A stretch of 13,064 bases of DNA from WVWW01 sp041568335 (GTDB lineage: Bacteria > Acidobacteriota > Polarisedimenticolia > Polarisedimenticolales > Polarisedimenticolaceae), in the NCBI GenBank assembly GCA_041568335.1, contig JBFFZZ010000059.1, positions 1-13,064 on the forward strand, given 5' to 3'. Under the pieces are notes generated by a model. That model saw only the letters and a program-made list of their open reading frames with translations. It did not search any database and was not told the origin of the DNA. Positions 6,049-13,064 of the stretch are shown here, piece after piece. Positions within the stretch are counted from its first letter, which is position 1; the number at the start of each line of letters is the position of its first letter. The translations under genes and the position numbers were made by a program.

Positions 6049-6266
6049 GCGCCCGTAGCTCAATGGTGACTCCAGGAGGTCGCGCGAGCCGGGCCGTTCG
6101 GCACGGATGAGCGTCCGAGTGAAAGCAGAATCGAACGCCTGACTGAAGCTCGGCAGCGCCGGCGTGACGAGGTGCTCCGAGCACAGCGGTCCGGTAAGCC
6201 CGGAATCCGGTAGAGCGACGGCCCGTTAAGCCGGAGGAGCGGGTTCGATTCCCGTCGGGCGTACCA
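6049..6266 (+). tRNA. tRNA with Asn-type GUU anticodon and a 144-nt insertion in the D-loop
   Basis: The 5' part GCGCCCG-TA-GCTC-AATGG (6049-6066) and the 3' part from 6211 form one cloverleaf when the intervening bases are set aside. The acceptor stem is 6049-6055 with 6256-6262 (six Watson-Crick pairs plus a G1-U72 wobble). The D-stem is GCTC 6058-6061 with GAGC 6213-6216. The anticodon arm is 6218-6234 with loop CCGTTAA and anticodon GTT at 6225-6227 (A27/G43 unpaired). The variable loop is AGGA, the T-arm GCGGG-TTCGATT-CCCGT (6239-6255), the discriminator A (6263), and CCA is encoded (6264-6266). Without the insert the gene is a normal 74 nt. Position 33 is C, not the near-universal U, and the discriminator is A whereas bacterial tRNA-Asn usually has G. 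Charging identity is therefore uncertain. The gene lies 13 bases before a LeuRS-like gene and is probably co-transcribed with it. Confidence 0.8.
6067..6210 (+). ncRNA. Structured 144-nt insertion within the tRNA D-loop
   Basis: The insert follows the conserved GG of the D-loop and ends before TAGAGC. A GGT triplet at both borders (6065-6067 and 6209-6211) makes the exact edges ambiguous by three bases. Visible hairpins are: 6068-6081 (GACTC/GAG-TC, one bulged G); 6093-6102 (GCC-GTTC-GGC); 6104-6117 (CGGA/TCCG); 6148-6182 (12 bp: GCTCGG/CCGAGC plus AGCGCC/GGTGCT with a bulged C and a 10-nt loop); and 6187-6209 (TCCGG-TAAGC-CCGGA extended by CGG/CCG across an AT bulge). There is no open reading frame. 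It is too short for a typical group I or II intron and shows none of their core motifs. Whether it is removed, or kept as an extra RNA domain, cannot be told from sequence. Confidence 0.65.
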
Positions 6267-6279
6267 AACGAGGTTCGCC

Positions 6280-8010
6280 TTGGCCGCTTCTTACGACGCT
6301 CGTTCGCTCGAAGCGCGTTGGTCGCGTCTCTGGGAGCGCGACGGATGCTATCGGGCTCCCGAGCTCCCGGACGGCCCGAAGTTCTTCAACTACGACTCGG
6401 GGCCGTTCCCGAACGGTCCACTCCACATGGGTCATGTCCGCACCTACCTGCTCGGGGACATCACCGCGAGATACCAACGGGCCCTGGGCAGGGAGGTTCT
6501 CTACTGCACCGAATGGGACGCGTTCGGGCTGCCCAATGAGCTCGAAGCGCTGCGCGCGTCCGTCTCACCAGCGGAGCATACGCAACGCTGGATCGACACG
6601 ATGGAGCGGCAGCTGCGCACGCTCGGGATCAGTTACGACTGGTCCCGAATCCGTTCGACGAACGATCCGGATTACTACCGATGGACGCAGTGGTTGTTCC
6701 TGCGTTTCCGGGAATGGGGCCTGATCAGCCGCCGCGAGGCCGAGCTGCCTTATTGCTCGCGGTGCGAAACGACGCTCGCCGGGATGCAGGTGGTCGGCCA
6801 GCGCTGCTGGCGTTGCGCATCCGAGGTCGAGACACGTCGACTCAATCAGTGGTTCGTGACCCTGTCCGGCCACAACGGTCCATTGCTCGAGGGTCTCGAT
6901 CGGCTCGACGGGTGGAGCCCGCAAGTCCGCAATCTGGTTCGCGGGCTCGTTCACGGTCGCGGCGAGCGGCTGGGTGACGATTGGGTGATCTCGCGGCAAC
7001 GGTCGTGGGGGACGCCGATCCCCATGGTTTGCTGCGACGTCTGCGACTTCGTGCCGGTTCCGATCGAACAGTTGCCGGTCCGGCTCCCGGACGATCTCGA
7101 CTGGGAGCTGGGGTCGAAAGCTCTGGCCTCCAACCGGGAGTTCGTCGAGGTCGAGTGTCCGGTTTGTGGCGAGCGGGCGGAGCGAGAAACGGACACACTG
7201 GATTGTTTTTTCGATGACATCTGGTGCCAGGTATCCCCGCTGGTCGATCTCGAATCGGAACCCGGCTTCCGTACGGCGCGCGTCGACGCTTGGCTGCCCG
7301 TCGACCGGTTCCACAGCGGTTTTGACACCGTGTCCTACTTGCATCTCCACCGCTTCTTCGGCGCCGTCTTTCACGAACACGGAGAGCTGGCCACCGCCGA
7401 GCCGATCCGCACCCATCTCGGGCACGAGATGGTCCTGGCACAGGGCCACAAGATGAGCAAGCACCTGGGCAACGCGGTCTCACCGACGAAGCTCATGAGG
7501 AAGCACGGCGCCGACGCGTTGCGCCTGGCCATGCTATGGGCGGCAACGCCCGGAACCGCCATCAACTGGGCACCGGAGCGGATCGATCGAGCCGTCTCGT
7601 TGCTCGAGGAGGTGCACCGGTTCTTCGCGTCTCCCGCTCTCTCGCGCCTGGCCGAGACTCCGCCGCGGTCGAGCCGAACGGCACTCCGGTCGAAGGCGCT
7701 CGTCGCATTGTCGAGACGAGCCGAGACATCGGTCCGGCGGATCGGGCGCTTCATCGACGAGTACCGCCCCAACGCGGCGATCGACGAGTGGGCTCGGCTC
7801 TTCGGTCGAACCCGGGCCTACACGAAACCGAGAATCGAGAACTCACGGTTATCCGAAGTCGACGCTGCGGGACTGCGGAAAGTCGTGAACGCCGAACTGA
7901 TCACGCTCAGCCTGTTCGCGCCCCACCTCGCCGAGGAGCTCTGGCAAAAAACCGGGCACCGGACCTACGTGGTGCAAGAAGGATGGCCGCTGCTGAAACC
8001 CCACGAATAA
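6280..8010 (+). CDS. Leucyl-tRNA-synthetase-like protein lacking editing and C-terminal domains
   Basis: This 576-residue class I aminoacyl-tRNA synthetase of the LeuRS type is far shorter than bacterial LeuRS (about 820-880). The Rossmann core has HMGH at 49-52 (GPLHMGHVRTYLLGD), EWDAFGLPNE at 78-87, a zinc module CSRC/CWRC (159-179), WVISRQRSWGTPIPM (235-249), a second CxxC pair (252-255, 293-296) and KMSKH at 391-395 in place of KMSKS. The chain passes from DRLDGWSPQVRNLV straight to DDWVISRQRSWG, so the CP1 editing domain is absent. It ends after the anticodon-binding helical domain (LFAPHLAEELWQKTG), so the LeuRS C-terminal tRNA-binding domain is also absent. Pocket positions seem altered relative to E. 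coli LeuRS (MLPYPSG replaced by SGPFPNG; a pocket His replaced by Thr near 350). The TTG start has GAGG 6 bases upstream. Adenylation of an amino acid is likely; its identity is unknown. Confidence 0.88.
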   Translation: MAASYDARSLEARWSRLWERDGCYRAPELPDGPKFFNYDSGPFPNGPLHMGHVRTYLLGDITARYQRALGREVLYCTEWDAFGLPNELEALRASVSPAEHTQRWIDTMERQLRTLGISYDWSRIRSTNDPDYYRWTQWLFLRFREWGLISRREAELPYCSRCETTLAGMQVVGQRCWRCASEVETRRLNQWFVTLSGHNGPLLEGLDRLDGWSPQVRNLVRGLVHGRGERLGDDWVISRQRSWGTPIPMVCCDVCDFVPVPIEQLPVRLPDDLDWELGSKALASNREFVEVECPVCGERAERETDTLDCFFDDIWCQVSPLVDLESEPGFRTARVDAWLPVDRFHSGFDTVSYLHLHRFFGAVFHEHGELATAEPIRTHLGHEMVLAQGHKMSKHLGNAVSPTKLMRKHGADALRLAMLWAATPGTAINWAPERIDRAVSLLEEVHRFFASPALSRLAETPPRSSRTALRSKALVALSRRAETSVRRIGRFIDEYRPNAAIDEWARLFGRTRAYTKPRIENSRLSEVDAAGLRKVVNAELITLSLFAPHLAEELWQKTGHRTYVVQEGWPLLKPHE

Positions 8011-8012
8011 AC

Positions 8013-8026
8013 GCCGGGGGCCCGGT
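8013..8026 (+). terminator. Short GC hairpin after the synthetase gene
   Basis: GCCGG-GGGC-CCGGT forms a small stem two bases after the stop codon. There is no T tract, so termination here is doubtful and transcription may continue into the AIM24-family gene. Confidence 0.2.
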
Positions 8027-8056
8027 TATCCTGGAACAAGCGAGGAGACCAGGACG

Positions 8057-8122
8057 ATGAAGTGCCCCGGAACCGGCCCTCCGGTCCGGGGGATGAGGAC
8101 CGAAGACCGGAACGAACGGTAA
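8057..8122 (+). CDS. Possible 21-residue leader peptide upstream of the AIM24-family gene
   Basis: An ATG at 8057 opens a 21-codon frame ending TAA at 8120-8122, nine bases before the next gene's ATG. GAGGAG lies about 9 bases upstream. The product (MKCPGTGPPVRGMRTEDRNE then R) matches nothing I recognise. The frame runs through the strong hairpin at 8065-8091. It could be a leader peptide or chance. Confidence 0.2.
   Translation: MKCPGTGPPVRGMRTEDRNER
8065..8091 (+). promoter_or_regulatory. Strong 11-bp hairpin in the leader of the AIM24-family gene
   Basis: CCCCGG (8065-8070) and ACCGG (8072-8076) pair with CCGGT (8081-8085) and CCGGGG (8086-8091) around a CCCT loop, with one bulged A. 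There is no T run after it. It could act as an RNA stability element, a transcript end for the tRNA/synthetase unit, or an attenuator-like structure. Confidence 0.4.
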
Positions 8123-8131
8123 GGAGAGACG

Positions 8132-8863
8132 ATGCAGATCAAGGTGGAACACCGTCCGGCCTACGCCCTCGGGATCATCGACCTGCAGGGCGGCGAGTCG
8201 ATGAAGGCGGAGACCGGCGCGATGGTTTCGATGACCTCGAATGTCCAGGTCGAAAGCGGCATGCAGGGCGGGTTGCTCAAGTCGGCGATGCGCAAGATGC
8301 TCGGTGGCGAGTCGTTCTTCGTGAATACCTTCACGTCGGCCGGGGGACCGGGGCAGGTCACCGTGGCACCGAGCCTGCCCGGGGACATCACCGACCTCGA
8401 GGTTCGCGGCGACCTCTACGTCCAGTCCGGATCCTACCTGGCCGGCTCGCCCTCGGTGGAGACCGACATCAAGTGGGGCGGCGCTCGCTCGTTCTTCGGT
8501 TCCGAAGGGCTGTTCCTGTTGCACCTTCGCGGCACCGGACCCGTGTTGCTGAGCTCGTTCGGCGCGATCCACCGGCTCGATCTGGACGGCAACCAGCCGA
8601 TGGTCATCGACACCGGTCACATCGTCGCCTTCGAGTCGACGTTGACCTGGAACGTGCGCAAGGTCTCGGGTCTGCTCACTTCCATCATCTCGGGTGAGGG
8701 ATTGGTCAGCGTGTTCCAGGGCCGCGGAAGCGTATGGTTGCAGTCGCGCTCGAACCAGGCCTTCCTCGACTGGCTGGTGCCGCGTTTGCCGACGGCGCGC
8801 ACCGGATCCGGCGGACGTGGAGACGTCGGAGGCATCCTGGGGAACATTCTCAAGGGGAACTAG
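8132..8863 (+). CDS. AIM24 family protein (TIGR00266)
   Basis: This 243-residue protein consists of the AIM24 beta-sandwich/roll fold throughout. Family features include GGESMKAETGAMVSMTSNVQ near the N-terminus, then SFFVNTFTSAGGPGQVTVAP, GDITDLEVRGDLYVQSGSYL, FLLHLRGTGPVLLSSFGAI, VDTGHIVAFESTLTWNV-type sequence (here IDTGHIVAFESTLTWNV) and ISGEGLVSVFQGRGSVWLQS. Length and order match bacterial TIGR00266 proteins, which are cytoplasmic or membrane-associated and of unknown biochemical role; the yeast relative is a mitochondrial inner-membrane biogenesis protein. It ends in a Gly-rich tail (GSGGRGDVGGILGNILKGN). The start is supported by AAGGAGAG about 5 bases upstream. It lies 121 bp after the synthetase gene on the same strand; a functional link is not evident. 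Confidence 0.9.
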   Translation: MQIKVEHRPAYALGIIDLQGGESMKAETGAMVSMTSNVQVESGMQGGLLKSAMRKMLGGESFFVNTFTSAGGPGQVTVAPSLPGDITDLEVRGDLYVQSGSYLAGSPSVETDIKWGGARSFFGSEGLFLLHLRGTGPVLLSSFGAIHRLDLDGNQPMVIDTGHIVAFESTLTWNVRKVSGLLTSIISGEGLVSVFQGRGSVWLQSRSNQAFLDWLVPRLPTARTGSGGRGDVGGILGNILKGN

Positions 8864-8896
8864 CGTCCGGCTCGTTGGACATGGAGGTTGTTGACC

Positions 8897-9979
8897 TCAA
8901 TCACCGGCAACTTCGAGCTTGTTGAGGACCCTCTCGACCGCGGGATCCCGCTCGATGAGCTCCTCGATCTCCGTCTTGCGGGACAGGCTCGTCGTGCTTC
9001 CTGTGGCGACGGCGACGTTGGCGAACACCGACACGTGCACCCGCTCTTCCGGGAATCGATGGGTCAAAAGTCGGTTCAACCGCAAGGCGGTCGATCTATT
9101 TTTCTTTTTTGCGGGAGGAGAGACGACGAGCGAATTGTCGATGTCACGTACGCCGTTGACCTGGCCGACCAATTCGAGGATCCGTCGTGCTTCGCGCCGG
9201 CTCGCGGCGACACCCGCGACCGACACCCGGCCACCGTGGGAGGCCACGGACACCGTACCGTCGTCGACGGCCGTCGTGTGTCGTAAAACCGTCCGCACCG
9301 CAGTCGCCACGCTCCGATCGCTGAGCCCGCTCGGAGTGACCCACAAGCCCGAGTCGTCGACTCGCTTCACACCCGGAACGCCCATGGTCATGCGCCGCAG
9401 CTCCAGCTTGCGCCGGTACGTTCCGACCGGACCGGTCAGGATCGCCTCCCCATCGGCTGTGGTCCGAACAGAGATGCCGGAGGTGATCCAGGGGATCAGC
9501 CGCAGGTGCGCGTTCAACGTCCGGGTCAGGGCCGTTTGGGGTTTCGCGGCGCGCCCGCGCACGAGCGCCACGCCCAGCAGTTCGGCGACCAATCGCGCCA
9601 ACAGAAGCGCCTCCCGCGGCCATTGAAATACGGCGGTGGCCCCGGCGACGTAGGTGCGCCGGACCGTGTTGTCGGCGACGTCGTCTCCGATGACGGCAAA
9701 AACCGGGATCGGGTCGGTCTCTTTCGACTCACGCAGATCGCAGGTGACACGGGCCGCCGACTTGCCGTCGGGAAGAGGCGACACGAGCACGAAACCGAGG
9801 GTTCCCGGTTCGGCCGCGGCGGGAACCTCGCTCGTGCGAGCCATGTCGACCGCCAGGTCACCGAGGGCCCGCACGACCGCGTTCGCTCGATCGGACTCGC
9901 CGACCACGATCAGACGGCCGGTTTCCGGGGTCTTTGTGGGCGCTGGGCGGCGGGTTCGCCCTGCCCGGGCGTGTTCCAC
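8897..9979 (-). CDS. Receiver-like domain fused to three BON domains
   Basis: The protein has 360 residues from a GTG at 9979, two bases after the dps stop. The same frame is open further upstream, but that part overlaps dps and has random composition, so the GTG start is preferred. After a basic Pro-rich N-terminus, residues about 21-137 look like a degenerate CheY-type receiver (RLIVVGESDRANAVVRALGD ... DPIPVFAVIGDD ... RRTYVAGATAVFQWP). A clear phospho-acceptor Asp at the usual strand-3 end is not seen (FVLVSPLPDG), so phosphorylation is doubtful. Three BON-like domains follow at about 151-217, 219-287 and 294-357, each with the alternating beta pattern and a ...GVxxVxx(S/N)xL-type end (VPGVKRVDDSGLWV, VNGVRDIDNSLVV, DPAVERVLNKLEV). 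BON domains usually bind membranes or ligands. No signal peptide is visible. Co-transcription with dps suggests a stress-related role. Confidence 0.75.
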   Translation of the reverse strand: MEHARAGRTRRPAPTKTPETGRLIVVGESDRANAVVRALGDLAVDMARTSEVPAAAEPGTLGFVLVSPLPDGKSAARVTCDLRESKETDPIPVFAVIGDDVADNTVRRTYVAGATAVFQWPREALLLARLVAELLGVALVRGRAAKPQTALTRTLNAHLRLIPWITSGISVRTTADGEAILTGPVGTYRRKLELRRMTMGVPGVKRVDDSGLWVTPSGLSDRSVATAVRTVLRHTTAVDDGTVSVASHGGRVSVAGVAASRREARRILELVGQVNGVRDIDNSLVVSPPAKKKNRSTALRLNRLLTHRFPEERVHVSVFANVAVATGSTTSLSRKTEIEELIERDPAVERVLNKLEVAGD

Positions 9980-9981
9980 GG

Positions 9982-10506
9982 CTAGGCCGACTCCGCGGAA
10001 CGCAGCGGTCGCTCGGGCAGGTTCAGCTCGAGCTTCCGGGGCGGGTGGCCGATCTGGGCGCGGAGCATCCAGCCGGCCGTCTCGTGGGCGCGCAGACGCT
10101 CGACGAGCATATCTTCGGTCGCGATGTCGCCCGCAGCCTGCGCCGCGTCGATCGCCGTTTCCAGGCGAACCGCGACGAGGTCGTGCCCCTCGATCAACGT
10201 CTGCAACATGTCCTCGGGCGTCCGCTGGTCGGCCCGCTGCTTCACGTTGCTGAGCCGGACGTAGTCCTCGAGCGTTCCGGGAGTGGAGTAGCCCAAGATG
10301 CGAATGCGTTCCGCGATCAGGTCGACGGCCTCGAACATCTCGCGGTACTGGGCCTCGAACATCCGGTGCAGCGAATGAAACGCTCGTCCGACGACGTTCC
10401 AATGACAAAACTGCGTCGTGTTGAACAACACGAACGTGTCGGCGAGAACTTCGGTCAACCGTGCCACCAGGTGTTCTCGGTTGCGATGCGTCTTCTTCTC
10501 GTACAT
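9982..10506 (-). CDS. dps: Dps-like ferritin / DNA-binding protein from starved cells
   Basis: This 174-residue Dps-family ferritin oxidises Fe(II), usually with hydrogen peroxide, and stores iron in a 12-subunit shell, protecting DNA from oxidative damage. The intersubunit ferroxidase ligands are all present with the same spacing as E. coli Dps: His35 in FCHWNVVG, His47 in FHSLHRMFEAQY, and Asp62 and Glu66 in EAVDLIAERI. The N-terminus is short but basic (MYEKKTHRNR) and the C-terminus carries Lys/Arg (PPRKLELNLPERPLRSAESA), either of which might contact DNA. The start has a strong AAGGAGGG 6 bases upstream. The receiver-like/BON gene begins two bases after its stop, so the two form an operon. 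The AT-rich upstream region with an inverted repeat is shared with a divergent ribbon-helix-helix gene, which may regulate dps. Confidence 0.94.
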   Translation of the reverse strand: MYEKKTHRNREHLVARLTEVLADTFVLFNTTQFCHWNVVGRAFHSLHRMFEAQYREMFEAVDLIAERIRILGYSTPGTLEDYVRLSNVKQRADQRTPEDMLQTLIEGHDLVAVRLETAIDAAQAAGDIATEDMLVERLRAHETAGWMLRAQIGHPPRKLELNLPERPLRSAESA

Positions 10507-10632
10507 GGCCCTCCTTTTAGTCAGATGCCGATAAATAACCGCGTTTCATTCATCTTGCGATCTCATTCGTAAAAATTCAAACTTTCAAAGTGTGTAAGTT
10601 TGAGACTTTTCATGTATAAAACTTGTTCGTGT
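10507..10632. promoter_or_regulatory. AT-rich divergent promoter region between dps and a ribbon-helix-helix gene
   Basis: This spacer is markedly AT-rich against its GC-rich surroundings. TATAAA (10615-10620, plus) is a good -10 candidate for the ribbon-helix-helix gene and would start transcription only a few bases before the ATG at 10633. For dps (minus) the best guess is TTGAAA near 10590 with a poor -10, so I do not call it firmly. Confidence 0.4.
10577..10603. promoter_or_regulatory. Inverted repeat TCAAACTT-N11-AAGTTTGA, probable operator
   Basis: Perfect 8-bp arms lie at 10577-10584 and 10596-10603, separated by 11 bases (TCAAAGTGTGT). A smaller palindrome ACTTTCAAAGT overlaps the left arm, and ACTTTT/AACTT copies continue to about 10624. 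The position, just upstream of the TATAAA element and between divergent genes, fits an operator. The adjacent ribbon-helix-helix protein is the natural candidate to bind it, as such proteins often repress their own promoter. Confidence 0.6.
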
Positions 10633-10826
10633 ATGATGGCGTCGATGAAGAAGAAAGCTCCGCCGCGTCTGGCGCGCCAGCGCCAGCGGACGATCTATTT
10701 ACCGGAAGCGATCGACAAGAAGGTGCGTGTACTCGCCGCGCAGCGGGACACCACGGTGTCCGTGGCGATCGCGCAGGCCTTGAAGGCCTACTTCGCCGCC
10801 GAAAGGAAAGCGCGCAAGAAGGTCGA

Positions 10827-10830
<4 letters not shown>
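10633..10830 (+). CDS. Small ribbon-helix-helix (CopG-like) DNA-binding protein
   Basis: The protein has about 65 residues. After a basic N-terminus (MKKKAPPRLARQRQ) comes the ribbon-helix-helix pattern: the strand RTIYLPEAI, helix 1 DKKVRVLAAQRDT, the turn TVS and helix 2 VAIAQALKAYFAAERKARKK. These are the marks of CopG/Arc-type dimeric repressors, whose paired strands insert in the major groove. No toxin gene follows, so a toxin-antitoxin role is unsupported. The start is uncertain: candidate ATGs at 10633, 10636 and 10645 and a TTG at 10600 share the frame, and none has a ribosome binding site. With TATAAA at 10615-10620 the mRNA may be nearly leaderless, favouring 10633. The stop overlaps that of the convergent DUF885 gene in a shared CTAG. 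Confidence 0.75.
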
Positions 10831-12458
<1,628 letters not shown>

Positions 12459-12584
12459 GGAGGCAGTCTAACGCGGGACATCCAACCTCGTTCCCCCATG
12501 GGCGGCCCGGCCGGATGCGCGACCTAGACGCTCCGCAGGGCCCGCCCGTATCTGGAGGCAAACCCGACAAACGAGGAGGTCCCC

Positions 12585-13064
12585 GTGAGGCAGGAAAAGA
12601 CTGGACGAACGCGGTTCGCGATGGCAATGGTCCTGAGCCTGGCGCTCGCCGGCGCCTCTCTTGGAGAGGAAATCCCCGTCCTCGAAGCCGATCTGGACGC
12701 TCTTGTGTCCCTGGACTTCACCGATGCTCCGGTCGGTGAGATTCTCGACGTCATCGGTTCGACGGGGAGGCTCCAGTTCGTTTTCGACACCAAAGTCGAC
12801 TTGAACGAGAAGACAACGGTGTCCTTATCGGATCTCTCGGTTCGCGATGCGCTCCGGTTTTTCGTTCGCTCACACGATCTTTTCCATGTTTTCCGCGATT
12901 CGACAACGGTTCTGATCGCTCCCGACACGCGGCAGAAACGACAGGAGCACATGCCTCGGGCGATCCGTACTTTCAAGCTCGACCATGCGGACGGCAAAAA
13001 CGTGATCGTTGTGCTGCGCACCCTGCTCCAGACGCGAGACCTTGCCCTGAACGAACGGCTGAAC
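12585..13064 (+). CDS. Secretin family protein, N-terminal part only
   Basis: The frame is open for 160 codons from a GTG at 12585 to the window edge. AGGAGGT lies 4-5 bases upstream, strongly supporting this start. Residues about 1-27 are a signal peptide (basic RQEKTGRTR, hydrophobic AMAMVLSLALAGASLG). Residues about 41-113 form an STN-type domain (SLDFTDAPVGEILDVIGST, then DLNEKTTVSLSDLSVRDALR, then TVLIAPDTRQKRQ). Residues from about 125 begin an N1-type secretin domain (RAIRTFKLDHADGKNVIVVL, then RTLLQTRDLALNERLN). This is the periplasmic end of secretins such as PilQ (type IV pili) or GspD (type II secretion). The pore-forming C-terminus lies outside the window, so which system it serves cannot be decided. 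Confidence 0.85.
   Translation, partial: MRQEKTGRTRFAMAMVLSLALAGASLGEEIPVLEADLDALVSLDFTDAPVGEILDVIGSTGRLQFVFDTKVDLNEKTTVSLSDLSVRDALRFFVRSHDLFHVFRDSTTVLIAPDTRQKRQEHMPRAIRTFKLDHADGKNVIVVLRTLLQTRDLALNERLN

Noticed and set aside
6067..6210. Group I or II intron, hammerhead ribozyme or archaeal-type bulge-helix-bulge intron
   Set aside because: It is too short for group I/II and lacks their core motifs. A GATGAG...GAAA stretch (6106-6124) only loosely resembles a hammerhead core and lacks the CTGATGA box. Archaeal splicing enzymes are not expected in a bacterium.
6049..6266. tmRNA, two-piece tmRNA, RNase P RNA or SRP RNA
   Set aside because: A full D-stem, anticodon arm and T-arm exist, which tmRNA lacks. 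No tag frame, no RNase P conserved blocks and no SRP GGUCAGG/GGAAGCAGCC-type motif were seen.
6196..6266. A normal-length tRNA starting inside the insert
   Set aside because: AAGCCCG can pair with the 3' acceptor strand with one mismatch, but no D-stem partner for GAGC exists between them. The distant 5' half gives a full acceptor stem and D-stem.
6049..6266. tRNA pseudogene broken by random insertion
   Set aside because: Both halves keep exact pairing and the encoded CCA, and the insert is structured with no mobile-element signature. Not excluded, but less likely.
6565..8620. Minus-strand frames opposite the synthetase and AIM24-family genes
   Set aside because: No recognisable domains; the plus-strand proteins are clearly real.
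9980..10408. N-terminal extension of the BON protein to 503 residues
   Set aside because: The extension runs through dps in another frame and reads as random Arg-rich sequence. The GTG at 9979 just after the dps stop is the sensible start.

Overview
The window is a high-GC bacterial chromosome segment of ordinary housekeeping and stress genes with one very unusual locus. The gene content suggests Acidobacteriota or a similar deep high-GC Gram-negative lineage, though no rRNA or marker gene here proves it. The pointers are a sigma factor of the TIGR02999 type followed directly by a TPR-containing Ser/Thr kinase, an exported PQQ-like beta-propeller, an exported DUF885 protein and a secretin.

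Layout. Positions 1-4214 (minus strand) hold an ECF-like sigma factor, then a membrane Ser/Thr kinase, then an exported ankyrin/beta-propeller protein cut by the window edge; this looks like one signalling unit. Positions 4430-5487 (plus) hold a tight three-gene set of small membrane proteins resembling the E. coli yqjD-yqjE-yqjK layout. An exported RidA-family protein (5514-5984, minus) follows.

Positions 6049-8010 (plus) are the most interesting part. A tRNA gene carries a 144-nt structured insertion in its D-loop. Thirteen bases after its encoded CCA begins a leucyl-tRNA-synthetase-like protein that lacks both the CP1 editing domain and the C-terminal tRNA-binding domain. The tRNA core has an Asn-type GUU anticodon, C instead of U at position 33, and A at the discriminator position. 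The two together look like a dedicated, possibly non-canonical, synthetase/tRNA pair. What it charges, and for what purpose, cannot be told from sequence alone.

Positions 8132-8863 hold an AIM24-family protein. Positions 8897-10506 (minus) hold a Dps ferritin followed by a receiver-like/triple-BON protein. A small ribbon-helix-helix protein (10633-10830, plus) is divergent from dps across an AT-rich region containing an inverted repeat. A DUF885 protein lacking the usual HExxH motif (10827-12458, minus) converges on it. The 5' part of a secretin gene (12585-13064, plus) runs off the right edge. No CRISPR array, insertion sequence, integrase or prophage gene was seen.
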